DNA of 64,000 nt from Hordeum vulgare subsp. vulgare (GCF_904849725.1 NC_058521.1:95342244-95406243), one strand, 5' to 3'; numbered from the stretch's first letter, positions 25,664-38,600 are shown. Numbers and translations are program-made. The notes: generated from the sequence alone by a model not told the origin.

Positions 25664-25890
25664 ATGAAGTGTCATGGAGAGATGGCAGATATTCCTTTGA
25701 GAGATACAATGCCTCTAGAACCAATTCAGTTGGAAAGCGATTTAACTTATGAGGAGAAGCCTATTAAGATTCTTGAGACTACCGAGAGAATCACTCGTAC
25801 AATGATCATCAAATTCTGCAAGGTTCAATGGACTCACCACACTAAGGAGAAAGCTACTTGGGAATAAGAGGAAGACCTCAAGTAGGACCA
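25664..25890 (+). pseudogene. Chromodomain at the integrase C-terminus
   Basis: The frame reads PIQLESDLTYEEKPIKILET, then ERITRTMIIKFCKVQWTHH and KEKATWE, followed by TAA and residual EDLK. The aromatic Y, W and W positions that form the methyl-lysine cage of chromodomains are visible (Y in LTYEEKP, W in VQW, W in ATWE). Chromodomains of chromoviruses are thought to steer integration to heterochromatin. It marks the branch of this element. Confidence 0.85.
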
Positions 25891-25939
25891 TCCGCATGTT
25901 TTTGCTAGCCTACCTGAATCTCCAGGATGAGATTCATCT

Positions 25940-25953
25940 GAAGGGGTTAGGTT
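25940..25953 (+). other. Polypurine tract of the chromovirus
   Basis: GAAGGGGTTAGGTT abuts the 3' LTR start TGTAACGTCC at 25954. It is purine-rich at the expected place, with a few pyrimidines close to the LTR. Confidence 0.6.
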
Positions 25954-26564
25954 TGTAACGTCCCAAATTTGTTAAATTTGGATGTTAATAGACTCATCAT
26001 TTTCATATCATGATTTGTTGCATTTTCAAGTTTTTGATGTTCAAATACTTTTCACTCAAGAAAAAAAAGAAAGAGAGGGGATAAAATGACTTCCTCAAAA
26101 ATAGGAATGAGTGGGAAAGTGTTGGAATATTATTTGGAGGGTTTTGAAGTTTGGTTCATAAATATTTTATTGCCAAAAGTTTCATTTATTGGATAAAAAT
26201 AAATATTTTGTAAATTATTTGAGGAAAAGAAATTTTTCACTATGCTCTATATCATTGATAGTGATTTGAGAAATTACTATGATATTTTTATATGTATTTT
26301 CGGTTTGTTTTTATTTCAAAGCACAATATGTTAAAACACACACACACACACCGCGTGGACCAAAAAGTGTTCGGCCCATGGGCACACCACAAGGTCCAGC
26401 CGACCTTTTGGCCAAGACCTGCCCAAGCTACCAAAGTGGCATGGGAGCTGTCACCCTAATGCCCACTCTCCTCGCTCGCTCGCCTTTCCTCTCACTCAAG
26501 CACCGTTGACCACGGAGGCCCACCCCACGTCGTCCCCAACCTCCACACAACTAGTGGGATCAAA

Positions 26565-26896
26565 GGGTGCTTGGATCCAAGAAACTAAAACTAGTCTGAC
26601 TAAAACTAGTCTCTTTAAGATGGTAAAGTTCCAAGCACCCCGGACTAAATAGAGGCTAAAACTAGTCTTGAGGCTAAAATCTTTTAGTCAGGGGTACCCC
26701 TACTAAAATGTGCATTGGTCCTCTCTCTCCTCATTTAACTCCTCATGCAAGTTCTGAATTGGAGGGTTCGGAGGATAATAAATGCTCATTAAATTGATTT
26801 TAGTCTCTTTAGTACTTGGATCCAAGCATGGGTGAGGCTAACAAGTTTTAGTCTCATTACTTGTAGTCACGGAACTAAAACGTATCCAAACACCCT
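26565..26896. mobile_element. MITE in the chromovirus 3' LTR
   Basis: The ends GGGTGCTTGGATCC and (reverse complement) GGGTGTTTGGATAC form about 14-bp terminal inverted repeats with two mismatches. The body is rich in ACTAAAACTAGTC-type motifs in both orientations. Flanks allow a TCA/TTA near-duplication, so a Tourist (PIF/Harbinger) MITE is likeliest; a hAT MITE is not excluded. Confidence 0.6.
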
Positions 26897-26986
26897 CTTA
26901 GCATTGTGCGAGAGTGTCCACACCTGCCGGGCGAAGCTCTCGGGATAAGGCTTAGCTCGCAACGCCTCAACCGCCCTAGCCACGCA

Positions 26987-26994
26987 TATAAAAG
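26987..26994 (+). promoter_or_regulatory. TATA box of the chromovirus LTR
   Basis: TATAAAAG lies in a GC-rich stretch about 970 bp from the LTR start, followed by a pyrimidine-rich leader. It is the only good TATA box in the proximal LTR. Confidence 0.6.
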
Positions 26995-27446
26995 GTCCTT
27001 GAGCCCCTCGTCTCAATCAGCTATCCCGCTCCTCCTCTCACCGCTCATAGCTGCTGCTGTCACTGTTCGCATTTTGCTGGAGCCGAAGCTCTTGTCGGGG
27101 TACCATGACCCATTTTTATTCAAGAAATAGAACCCCCGGCGCCCTGCGGCGTTCCACATTTCCGTGACATGTTGTTTGGCCTTAGGTTTCGTACGATCAG
27201 CCGCACGGACGATGTTCGAACTGCCGGAGCACCACAGCTCCACCCCCTCGCCCTGGTCCACCCCGACGTTGTCGACCCCCCGCACCACCACCATTTGGCC
27301 ACCCTCGACGAGCCTAACCCGCCCGTCTCCTGGCCTGCCGTTGAGGACAGCTGTCGCCGCCGCCACGCCGACGCCGAGCTTCTGCCCAATGCCAGCGCTG
27401 TTGCCTCTGTAAGTCGCTGCCCCTCATTTGTTTTTTTGTAGATTAG

Positions 27447-28608
27447 ACTACCAAAAGGGCCCGTGCATTGCAATGGGAGAAAAAAATACCACACACTTTG
27501 AATATTTTTATAATCATTTTGATTTATTAAAATAATAAGCTAACTAACTAATGTAGTCAGTCCTATCCTATTTTGTTGAGAAATCAACCCATCCATTGTT
27601 AATTCCACCATGATGAGAAATTGAACGGGACAAGCAAAGCAAAACAAAGAGGCTACGTGAATTGATCAATGGACTGTTATCTTATTTCACTCATGGGATA
27701 GAGAATGTGGGATCAGATGACAAACTGAAGGTGGTGTTTCATTCTCTGTCTCTACAACAATACAATCTTACATTCAATACATTCATTCATCAGCAAACAA
27801 ATACCCACAAAACAAAATTTCTTTTCAGTGCTTGGCACACGGTTGGAGGCATGGCAAGGGGATCTCATCAGATGATAAGTTCCTGCCGGAGGAAGGGATA
27901 CGATGAGGGGAGCAAGGGTTAGGCGCCTCTATCTGGCCATAAGGAGTTGTCGTTGCCGCGCCATAACCTCGGAGTTCCCCGTGTGAGCCATGGAGGTCAG
28001 CCTCCACCTGCAAGTACTTCGCTCTGCCGCGCCGCCGCCGTTCTGCATCGAGCAAACGCATCATCCTCAGTCACTGTAGCTGCCGCGTTGATTTGATCCA
28101 GAAGCTGTGCTCGAGCGCCGAAACGGGGGCAGCAAGCGGGGAGAGGTACGGCCGCGGAGGCGGGTGGGTTGAGATCGACAACAGTGGTGGTTGAGGTCGG
28201 CCGTGGCGGTGAGTGGTGTGGCAGCGGCCTAGGCACACGCCAGGGTGGACCAGGGTCGACGCGATGCGCTCGAGCGCCGCAACGGGGGCAGTGAGCGGGG
28301 AGAGGTACGACCGCGGAGGCGAGTGGGTTGAGATCGGCAGCGGTGGCGGTTGAGGTCGGTCGCGGCGGCGAGTGGTGTGGCGGCGGCCTGGGCACAGGCC
28401 AGGGTGGCCCAGGGTCGACGGGAGGAGGCGATGCGTACGGGTATAATTTTTACAGCGAATCGTTTTTTCCTTTTGCGTTGCACATAAATGTGGAGCGCGG
28501 GTTGAAAAACAAAAAATACAGGGGTTTTCCGACGGAAGCAATAGCCTCTTTATTATTAATACAGGGGTTTTCCGACAAAAAATACAGGGGTTGCACATTC
28601 ATCGGGAA
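27447..28608 (-). mobile_element. Helitron-like segment carrying GC-rich gene fragments
   Basis: On the minus strand the segment ends with a short hairpin (CCCATTGCAATGCACGGG) and CCTTTTGGTAGT. This resembles a Helitron 3' end (hairpin, about ten bases, CTAGT) with one base changed. The body joins an AT-rich part (27480-27840) to a GC-rich exon-like part (27940-28430), typical of captured gene pieces. The right boundary is set by where homology to the 5' LTR resumes (ATTCATC at about 28609). No clear TC start was found, so the class is an inference. Two short direct repeats (ACAGGGGTTTTCCGAC) lie at about 28519 and 28560. Confidence 0.4.
28109..28426. repeat. Tandem duplication, about 159-bp unit, GC-rich
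   Basis: GCTCGAGCGCCG starts at 28109 and again at 28268. The two copies stay collinear through AACGGGGGCAG, GAGAGGTACG, GTGGGTTGAGATCG and CAGGGTCGACG, with scattered substitutions. Open frames here are side effects of high GC content. Confidence 0.85.
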
Positions 28609-29343
28609 TCCATGGGAGTGCACACTAGTGGTCCGTCCGCCCAGGCTTGAAGGGATCAAATGTATTTTCATGTCTATATGTTTCCCTGTGCAGCGACAAG
28701 CCAATATGGGCTCTGGCTTAGTTGATTAGATGGTATGACCTCTTCCGGGATAGGCTAGCAGATGTGGATGATGTAGGTGTATCGGCCTATACATGGGTTA
28801 GGGGAAACTTTTGAAAAACTATGTCTCGATCTTTTGATCGAGGATGTGGTCAAGTCTTGAGGGGAAGAGTGTGCAACCTCTACAGCGTGTCAATCTAATA
28901 GATTAGCCATGTCCCCGGTTACATACAACTTGTGCTTTTAATAGTGGAAATGCGCGGAGATCTCATCACTATTAAGTTAATCAACTAGGTATTGACACAA
29001 CTTTGGGAATGGATTGAGTTGGGGTTTCCATCCCTGTCTTATGATATTTGTAGAAGTAGAATAATTATTTTTGTGAAGGAAAAATCATCTTTATACAAAA
29101 CTTAACTTAGAGCTTTTCACCAGCTAAATTGCATGTACAAATAGGCTCATTACTCTCTTATGATGTGACATGCCTGTACATTCCATGTACTGACCTACAC
29201 GGGTGCAACCTATCATGTTGATGATGTATCCAACGAGGATTAAGGTGTGATAGGTCATTGTTCTACACTCAGCTTTTGCTCATGGAGTTGATGAACTCCT
29301 TACACTTCTTAGCTTCTGCAGTATTTTGTCTTAATTGTCATTA

Positions 29344-32300
29344 CACTACTAGGGAAATGCTTATAGGTAGAAGATCATTAGCAGTGCTCCAAAATATGCA
29401 GTGCTGCTTCTAATTAGCAGTACTACTAGATATGGACAACACTACAGGTGAATCTGTATCAGTAGCATTGTAAATCTAAGCATCCCTACTACTAAGTGGG
29501 ACCAAACGAGTCCACCGGCGCCATCTCTAGTAGTAGTGCTGCCCAAAAGACCATGCTACTACTAAACACGTTAGCAGGGGCCCTGGCTGGCATAAGGCGT
29601 TGCTGCTAAGTGGGACCCGACGAGTACAGCGATGCTTGCTGCAGTAGTAGCGCTAGCCATAATAAAGCATTGGTGCTAAGGACCGTAGCAGTAGCGCCCT
29701 TCTCAGCCCCGCGCTACGGCTAATTAGCGCCCTCGTGGACTTATCATCTTCCCCCGCGGAGGCCCCTCACTCTCTCCCGCTCTCTCTCCTCAATCCCTCC
29801 CTTGCGCCGCGCCAAGTCCCAAGGTGACCCCACTGCACTTTGCTACCCCGGTGACCCCGGCCCCGGCCCCAACCCACTTTGCTCCCCCGGCGTCCTCGAC
29901 CCTGGCCCCGACCGCGACCCCTACCCCGACCCTGACCTTTGCTTCTCGATCGGCCGTCTCCTCCGTGCGCCGATCATATCCTCCGCGCGTCGGCCATCTC
30001 CTTCTCTGGTGAGACATCCCGACGCCTCCTCCCCCCATTTTCTTGTTAGGGTTTCGGTGGATTGCTAGGATTCTTGCTAGGACATTGCTAGGGCTGCTTG
30101 CTAGGGTTCTTGCTTGGACATTGTTTCTGAAATTGTTTGTGAAATTAGATAGTTAATAAGAAAACCGAGCCAAAAATGAGATTCAGAAATTAAGTATTTT
30201 TGAAATAGCAAAATTGAATCAAAATTGAGTCAAAAAATGGTTTTTATACCCAAATTGAAATGAGATCCTTGTTGTCCAAATGAAAATTAGTATTAACTTG
30301 GCTTGCAATACTAATTTGGACATGTTTTATATAATGTTTTATGAGAAAATATAAATTGTTTGCGTATTTCTAAGAAGATAACTAGAAAGTAAAAAATTAA
30401 ACGATATGAAAATGTTCTCATAAGAATTTGTTCTCGACGTCGACGATGCCCGACCAGCATGTTCGTCGTCGACTCGGTGACGACATCCTTGAGAGCCGCC
30501 ATGTCCGGGACTGGGCTCGGCCAGGCTGGCAGTGGGAGGTGCTACCTTCCGAGGCCCATAGCTTGGTGAGGAATCGGGGTCTCATCGTCGACCCGGAGCT
30601 TCTTTGGTGGCAGTCACGTGGGCCACTATTTGTGCGTATGGAGAAGGCACCCGCAGAGGTGGTAAGTCGCTGTGTCATGGAGGAGGACGAGCACGTCCGT
30701 CGCTACATGTTTGCATTGGACGCTAGGTTCTCCAATACCTGGCAGGTTCTTCAGGGATCTCACTTGATTTATGATCGTGTGATCGTTCCTTTTCTTTCGG
30801 TGTCCACTGCCTGTGGCTCAAGAACCATGAGTCAACTAGATTATTCGATAGTATTCTATCTGTATTGGTGATATTATATGACAATGTTCGAGATTTATTA
30901 GTGATAATATTTGATGATGCATTAACTGGATTATTCGGGATGATGTATTAGTGATATTATATTCAAGTTCATTATAAATTGATTAGCAATTGCATAAAAA
31001 TAGGTCTATAAATTTTTAGTAAAAAAACCAGGTACTTTCGGCCAGTCGTTGCTCCTTTTGTGACTTTCATGTGTTTTCTTGATGGAGGAATCCTGACTGC
31101 TGGTGTGGGGGGTGCTTTCTCCTCTTCTCTTCTTGCGATATATACCTTGGTATAATGCACAAGGAGAGGAGAGGAGATGCGTCCATCATCAACGATCAAA
31201 CTATTAGTGTGAGATAGTGTCCACCAACATATACACACCACGATATGAGTTTGAGAGAGTGCGCAGAACACACCATGAGATACGTGAGTTATTGAAGGAA
31301 AGTCTCGACACACCGAAACTAGACTGATATTGAATTAGGTATATTTGGACATGTGTGTATGCATGTTATTGCAGGGAACAACTCCTAGTGCCTATGTTTT
31401 GGAGGAATGTTGATTCATTTCTGTTCTAGTAATTTTAAGGCGCACAATATGTCTTATTTTAATAAAGTCATGCTGAATTTTTGAATCATGAACACATGAA
31501 ATGTCTAACGATGAATATTGGGAGTGTGAATTCTGCGGCGACGATCAGGGTGTGTGCGACACGCCTCCCGTGCGAGATGGCAGGTTCTTCACCATCAAGC
31601 TTGACGAGACCATCGTTGTTTGTACGGTACGCAATCATGACAAGTGTTTTTTCGTAATTAAGCATGACTTCTGTTTCTTTGCTTCAACGTGTAATTTCAA
31701 TTTTATACAATTTGAATAGTTCATCCCTTGCCATGCACGAAGGTATGTCTTGAAGAGGCTCGGTTTCTAACTACGAGAGTATGGAGACGAGGAGAGCTAA
31801 CCCTGAGGACTAAACACGGTCACACATTTCTGGTCAAACTAATGAATGCAGTTAATAACACAAAATTAGGGTGCTCAAATGGGCAATCTCTAGACAAGGC
31901 ATATGGATTTCAGGAGGATATGGAAATAACCTTTGATCTTCGTCCCAAAGATCATATTGAATGTAATATCGACATTTGGGTGGATGTCGATATGCTTCTA
32001 GTTTTACCTCCATTTTAGTTTTTCAACCATATTTGTCAAGTAATTGGCATTTTATATTTAAAAATAGTTGGTGTTCATCCATACTAAATTTCATAATTTA
32101 TGTTTTACAACATATTTCCTTTCTTCGAGTGAAACACAGAACATAGTTGACACGACAAAACTACAGTCATGGATCACATCTAACTTGGGAGGAGAAGGAT
32201 GTTCTTCTTACCTTTGTTATTGGTGTCCTGTTTGGTAGGGACAACTTCCCGTATAATATGGGACCTGGCATAAATTAGACTTAATACATGGCAGTAGTGC

Positions 32301-33103
32301 ATAGGTTGTGGGCTAATGACATTCGTGCAAATATCTTGGTAAGAGTTGTTGATTAAGTACACTACTATTGCGTAAATGTTTTTGATTACATTTCTAACTA
32401 GGCTACTATTATGTTCTTCAACAGAAACTGCCAAATGTTGTTGTGCCTCCGTTAATGCCTGGCAAAGTCATATGACAAATTAAAGCCATATGAGGGTTCA
32501 GCGCAAGTCAAAAGGACGACTCCAAATTGAAGCATGGGGAGAAACAAAGAAGGATCGCAAGCAACAAGTTGGAGACCGTTGGATCTCTGTGCTTATTCCC
32601 GAAGACATAGGTGTTTTTCTGTTTTGTGACATTTTAACTAGGAGAGGACTAGGTCCTATAAGAGAGAAGTTTTTATGGTTTATATTAACTTCGCATGATC
32701 GATTAGGATGATGATTATTATGATGTTTTTACGTTTTATGAGATTTTAACTTGGTATGATTAAGATGATGATGAGTTGTTAGATGAGTAAGATGATGATG
32801 AGTTAGATGACATAATATGTATAACCACGTGTAAATGTTGTTGCTTGCACAATAATTATTTATGTTGTATATTAATATGTATAACTGTGTGTAAATACAA
32901 CATAAATATAAAAAAAGAAATATGTACGTTTAATAGTGGTGCGGGTTACAAAAAACGCTACTGCTAACTCAGTTCGTAATAGTGCTGGTTGGAAAAGCTC
33001 GCTACTGCTAAAAGTTAGTTGTTGCGCCATAGTAGTAGCGCGGGCACTCGCGCTACTGATAATCCAAAAACCGATGCTACTGCTAGGGTTTTCCCTAGTA
33101 GTG
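29344..33103. mobile_element. CACTA element (CACTA-C), non-autonomous, with captured gene
   Basis: Terminal inverted repeats CACTACTAGGGAAA (left) and its complement TTTCCCTAGTAGTG (right), 14 of 14 matching. The 3-bp duplication is TTA (29341-29343 and 33104-33106). Subterminal copies of a GCAGTAGCG-like motif occur near both ends (29365-29720 and 32935-33095). There is no transposase. The internal region holds a broken B3-like gene. The element is 3760 bp and sits in the chromovirus 3' LTR. Confidence 0.93.
30428..32710 (+). pseudogene. Captured B3-like gene inside CACTA-C, broken
   Basis: Exon-like pieces lie on the plus strand. One is a 147-codon frame at 30428-30871 (MPDQHVRRRLGDDILESRHV, no domain I recognise). 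At 31501-31640 there is WECEFCGDDQGVCDTPPVRD with Cys pairs. At 31728-32018 the sequence LRTKHGHTFLVKLMNA, then SLDKAYGFQEDMEITFDL resembles the core of a plant B3 DNA-binding domain. At 32530-32640 there is RKQQVGDRWISVLIPEDIGV. A stop after YVLKRLGF and frameshifts between pieces show it is not expressed as one protein. Likely a transduplicated host or CACTA-borne gene; the B3 call is by pattern only. Confidence 0.5.
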
Positions 33104-33269
33104 TTAGGCCACACTATTGTAATAAATATTTGATTTCTGGACTATCGATGTAATAAAGATATGCATAATTTCTGTTATTTCATCGAGTACCATGTGTGCT
33201 AGCAAGTCGATCCAAGGACTAGCAAATTAAGCACAGAGACTGTGATCCTTTGTGGGTCGAGTCGCTACA

Positions 33270-35688
33270 AATATCGAAGTTCAAAATATATAAGTGAAGC
33301 ACACGAAGCATTCTATAAATCCCTACTCAAAAGATTTAAGTGAAGCACATGAAGCATTCTATAAATCAACCAACGATTATCTCATACCAGCATGGTGCAT
33401 AGAATAACAGAGAATAGTAAACACAAAATATGCTCCAGGAATAACACGTGTGAACGAACAAAACTTAGGATCTGCATAGGCTAAATGATAATTGTTGACG
33501 AAGAGAGGTGGGATGCATAGCATCGCTATGCTTAGGTGCTTTAAACTTCTTGTAATATTTACTTGGGGTGCCTTGGGAATCCCCAAGCTTGATATTTTTA
33601 TCCCGTTCAATCCTCTGATATCCCGTTTTCACCTAAGTCTCAAAAACTTCATCCACACAAAACTTGAAAAGAATTTGTGAGATAGGTTAGTACTTATAAG
33701 AATAAATCAACAGTTCATGTTGTGCCAAGAGAAGTTACATAATATTTTTCAAGCATTACGTACTATATAGTATCATTTACACAATTTATATACACCAATA
33801 TAAGCTATGAAAACTCTAGGATAAGTAGATAACCAAACTATGAGAGCAATCTATCCAACATAGGTGTCTGTAGTAATTAATTTAAACATTGTACTTATGT
33901 GTCTCCCAAAATTCTAAAAATTTAGGACAAGCAACATAATTTGTATGGAAGTACTTTGTAAAAATTTCATAAACTTTTCATATTCACTATAATCTCATAG
34001 CTCATATAATACAACAAAAGTTTTTGTTTTATACAGTACACCTCACACATGCAACTCAAGCATTCTAAAGGCAATTCTTGGAAAATTTTATTGAAAATGA
34101 GATTATAAATAACATCAGGCAAATATTAACAAATTAAATGACGCTACAAGATAAATACATATTATGTGACTTATAAAAATATAGCTCCAAGTAAGATATA
34201 ACGATAGTGTTGAAGACGAAAGAGGGGATGCCATGCGGGGCATCCCCAAGCTTAGAAGTTTGAGTCATCCTTTAATATTATCTTGCGGGTTCCTTGGGAA
34301 TTCCTAAGCTTAGGGTCTTGATGCGCCTTATTCACCTTTTACCACTATCTCACCCGAAAATGGAAAATTTCAATCACACAAAACTTATTAGAACCTCGCG
34401 AGACTCATTAGTATAATAGGCAAATCATAAAGTTTAGGTAATGTTATAAATTGATTCATATTTAATTATTGCATAAGGTATTGTATTATAAATTATCCAT
34501 GTATTATACCCTTCGATACAATCCATAACATCCTTAAAACAAATACACTACGCACGCAAAAAACAGAATATGTCTAAAACAGAAGATTCTATAATGATCA
34601 ACACAAACGCCATACTTATGTAATTCATACAATTCTGAAAAATTAGGAAGACCTCGGGAATTTTATATTAATGTTGTGTAAAAGATTCAGATAAATAAGA
34701 TATTCCAGTAAAATCATAGATATTCTTGACTAGACATCAAAGTTTCTGTTTTTGCACACTATCAATTCTACTTACCATCCAAATCATTCCAAAGGCTTAA
34801 CTTGGCACATTATTGAAATAAGAGAAACAAAACATGATTACTACAGTAGCTTAATCATTTGAACACACAAAAATAGAAAGGATAAGTGTTGGCTTGACTC
34901 CCAACAAGCGCTTTTCTTTGAAGCCTTTTAGCTAGTCATGGTAATATCAATAGTGCTCACATAAAAATGATAGATGAAACATGCAAATGAGCATCATAAA
35001 TATTATGACAATAACATTATTTTTATGGTACAATGGTATATATGAGGGGATAATTATTTTTGGGAGAAACTTCCATGAAAAATTCTACATTGTTTCCGTG
35101 AGCATGAACACAAGTGTTCAAGGTTGACCCTCACTTCTTTAGTGCATAACTTTCTAATCGCTTCTCTTTTAAGAGGCACGTAACTTTTTTGTGTTTTGAA
35201 TTTTTCAATTTTTTTGTTTCACGCAGAACTAAATAAAAAAATAAAACAGAAACAAAATAAAACAAAATCTACTTAGTGATAAAAGCAAATAAGCATACAC
35301 GAAAATAATAAGCCCACACTTTTGCTCCCCCGCAAAGAGCTTGATAAGCCCCAAGTGCAAGGAATGATCATAGGAATTTCCAAAGATGGAAGTGGTAAGT
35401 ACGAAGTGTGAAACCCACAAGGATTTAAATGTAATATCAATATTCTCTCAAGTCCTATCTTCCACTTATACGACTCTACATAGACCGAACGTTTTCTGCT
35501 ATCTAGTAATGAGAAATAAAACCGTGTTGTGGGTATAGAGAGGATAGCTTAGCATGATATTGGAGAACAAAGATATGAAAATACTCACCGCCTAAAAAGA
35601 TTTAGAATATATCACAATATATTACATATAACAAGTGTGGAACAAAGATGGTATGGTGTGCGGAATCATCCTAAGAAATTGATAACAA
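33270..35688 (-). mobile_element. Internal fragment of an Athila-type non-autonomous element
   Basis: The plus strand shares motif order with 56810-57860 of the element at 53521-60445. Shared motifs include AAAATATATAAGTGAA, GACGAAAGAGGGGATGCC, GGGGCATCCCCAAGCTTAG and CTCCCAACAAGCGC. It is therefore the same group in the same (minus) orientation, but older and rearranged. No supportable ORF. It is cut on the left by the chromovirus (33269) and on the right by the Gypsy LTR at 35689. Confidence 0.65.
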
Positions 35689-38600
35689 TGTCACAGCCCT
35701 AGTTAACCCTGCTTGCAAAGCATTCATGGATGCATTTTTAATTTTCTTTTGCACTTGAAATGAGGAAGTGATCAAGCCTCACAATTCAAATTTTTGTCAA
35801 AAAGGCAATACAAAAAGTGCTTCAAAATTATCCAAGAAAATGTTCCAAATATTTTGTGAAAATAGTGGGATGAGGTAAATTTGCCAACCAATATTTTGAA
35901 ACACAGAAACATTTTATATTGGACTTTTAAATTAATAAAACATTTATTTGAAGTGGAATTACATTTTCTATATTAAAATATAGTTTGATAAATTCTGAAA
36001 CTATTATGTGGCATTGGATATTTAAATTTGTGTCACATAATAATATTTTCAGGATTTTACAAAATGACTTGATATTTTTTTCAAATGCAAACAAATGCGA
36101 GATAAAAAGAAAAAAAAGAAAACAAAATATAAGAAAAAGCATACCTCGGCTTACCTGCTAGAAATGGCCCGACCCAAGGGTGGGTCGTCTTCCAGCTTTG
36201 CCAGTAGACACATGGGAAGGTGAGCAGGGCAGCCACCGCGCCAGCTCCTGCTTCGCGCTGGCAGCCTCCCATGCATCTCTATCCACACCGAGGCAGCCTC
36301 GAGGAACCCCCGAACCGATTTTCCTCTCCCCATCGTCTCTCTCCCCTGATGCTCTCTCTTCCACCCAGATCGGAGCGCCACTGACGCCGTCGTTCATCAC
36401 CGCCGTGGCCGCTAGCCTCTGAGCCTCCTCGAGCTGTCCAACGTCACCGTCGCGTCCTTCTCGACATCCCCGCTGGAAGAATTGACCTCACGCGCCCCTA
36501 CAACGCTACCGCTCTGGTCATCTTCAACTTCTGGACCTGCCAGACTCCATCCTCCGATTCGCGGGCTACCGGTCGTCCCCGAGCTCCTCGTTGCCTTCAC
36601 TGGATTCCCGGTGAGGTGCAGAGTTGTTCCCCTCATTTGCTGGTCCTCCCCACGTCCCCTAGCTAGCTCACTTGCTGGTGTCGAGAGATGCTCAATGCCG
36701 GCCATGGCACAGCCATGGCCACAATACTCTCTGGCCGCGTGCGATCTCGAAAATGAACTCCGCGCCTCGCTAGCTCGTCGTAGCCATCTCCAGCGCGGTC
36801 TTCCCGTGCCTCCTAGTGCTAGTGCCGCCTTTACCAAGCTTCGGCCGCTGCTTACCTTGCTGCCGGCGAAGCTCTGATAGGTGCCGACGTGGCGTGACCA
36901 TCAACACTAATTAAGCCCACCATTAGTTGCTGATACAGGGCCCCAACGTGGGTCAAATCCCAGTTAGAGCGAGTGAGCGCGGGGATTAGCCCCGGGTCAC
37001 TAACGAGTGGACCCCAGTGGTCAGGTTTGACCTGGACCGGCTCGTTGACCTGTTGATGCATGGATGACATCAGCTTGACGCAGTATTTGTTTTCTGGATT
37101 AAAAATAAATCAGGAAATTCCAGAATATGCCTCAAACTTTGAAAAATCATAGAAATAAATGTATAGCTCCAAATGAAATAAATAATATATGAAAAATTAT
37201 CAGAAAAATTCAAGGAATTTGATGGTGGTCTTTCAGGCATCTTTGAACAGCTTAAACTTGCTGAATAGGACAATTTCATTAAAGGCATTTAAATGCTATA
37301 TATGGAGTTTAGAATTGATCGATATGGATCAAATAACTTCCATTTAATCTGTGATCACTTGCATTCGACAAAACGAGCATCACGTTATCATGCTATACTC
37401 ATGCATCATTGTCAAGCATTTGTTGTGCTTAATTTGTTGTTTGTTTGATCTTGTTGATAGACTTGCGAGATATAGTTATCACCGACATCGAAGAACAGCT
37501 GAGTTCTTCTGATTAACAGGCAAGCAAACCCCCTTGAGCATTCCAATACAATCCCACTCTATCGCTCTTGCTCTCATTTGAATGCATTAGGACAAGATGA
37601 TTCAACTGCTACTTGTGTTACGGTAGATGAACCCATTCCTTTGCATGACCTGTTATTGTCACAGTAAATAGCTAAACCAAATAACCTAGCATACCTTGTA
37701 GATGCTTGAGCCTTGTTGTGCCATTTCCCGATTATGCTTGCTAAGCTTAGAGTTGAGCTGGTATGATCATCTGGATGATGAATTGGAATGATCATGTCCT
37801 ACTGATGAGAGTTTAGTATGTGAACCTGTTTTGGTAAAGGTAGCTATGAGAGGCCATGTAGGAGTACATGGTGGGTTGTCTCATTGATGCCACACTTGGG
37901 ATTTGAGATCTTGTGTTGGTCTTCCAACACTAGCTACTACTGCACATTGGGTTCCGGTAACTCGACCCCTCTCGGCCTATTAACTACTCTGTTCTCAGTC
38001 CAGGAGTCGCAGTAGTTCAAAAAGTTCATAGGTTGTGGCACGGCCTGATAAGTAGATGAACGGCCTAATCGGGACCGGCTTGGGGCCCTGCTCACATCGT
38101 TTGAGGCCATGTTGGAAACCTCGGCCGGACTTCCATTATGGGTTCCAACTAAGATAGGCGACTGCCTTGGACGTGAGTCATTGTAGGTTAATGACCGTGG
38201 TGGACTCCCTTGCTGGGCTTCCGCTTAATGGTTGCCGAGTTGCTTGTTTTATGTGCACATGGCGATAAGTGGCGGGATCATGTGTGACGAAATACACCCG
38301 TGCAGGGTAATTATCTATTCGAATAGTCGAGTCCTCGAATATGGACTACTTGGAGATTTGCATGGTTCATAGATAACTTTAGTGGATACTTTCAAATGGT
38401 CCAGATAAGTGTGAGTGCTATGGATGGCCTTCTCGTAGGATGAGGAGATAGGATCCATGGTGGTGTATTGATGTGGTGGATATGTGGACTCGTGTGCACT
38501 CTCTTGTAGGGAGACGAGAGAGGTATGAAACATTGTTGTAGTTTAGGTTAGCCAAAGGTCAAAGCTTGCATTTCTGCAGTAAACCCCACACCCCCGTTCA

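Larger units (their letters stand above)
17286..33269 (+). mobile_element. Chromovirus-type LTR-Gypsy element with long LTRs
   Basis: Plus-strand order: truncated 5' LTR (to 18825), primer-binding site, gag, protease, RT, RNase H, integrase, chromodomain, polypurine tract, 3' LTR (25954-33269). LTR termini are TGTA...TACA. The C-terminal chromodomain places it in the chromovirus branch, and the long LTRs suggest the Tekay/Del group (inference). Later insertions are an Angela-type solo LTR in gag, plus a MITE, a Helitron-like segment and a CACTA in the 3' LTR. Stops and frameshifts occur throughout the coding part. Confidence 0.88.
25954..33269 (+). repeat. 3' LTR of the chromovirus with three internal insertions
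   Basis: Starts TGTAACGTCCC and ends GTCGCTACA. It holds a MITE (26565-26896), a Helitron-like segment (27447-28608) and a CACTA element (29344-33103). After removal of the CACTA the LTR reads smoothly from 29343 to 33107, matching 18641-18668 of the 5' LTR. A short CA repeat lies at 26335-26352. The flanking 5 bp on the right are AATAT; the left partner is lost. Confidence 0.85.

Noticed and set aside
27013..28729. Frames of 80-175 codons on both strands, possible host gene exons
   Set aside because: They lie in LTR leader and Helitron-like GC-rich DNA with a tandem duplication; none spans a recognisable domain.
36151..36877. Several overlapping frames of 80-141 codons on both strands
   Set aside because: GC-rich promoter/leader segment of the LTR at 35689-39463; no domain, no consistent frame.
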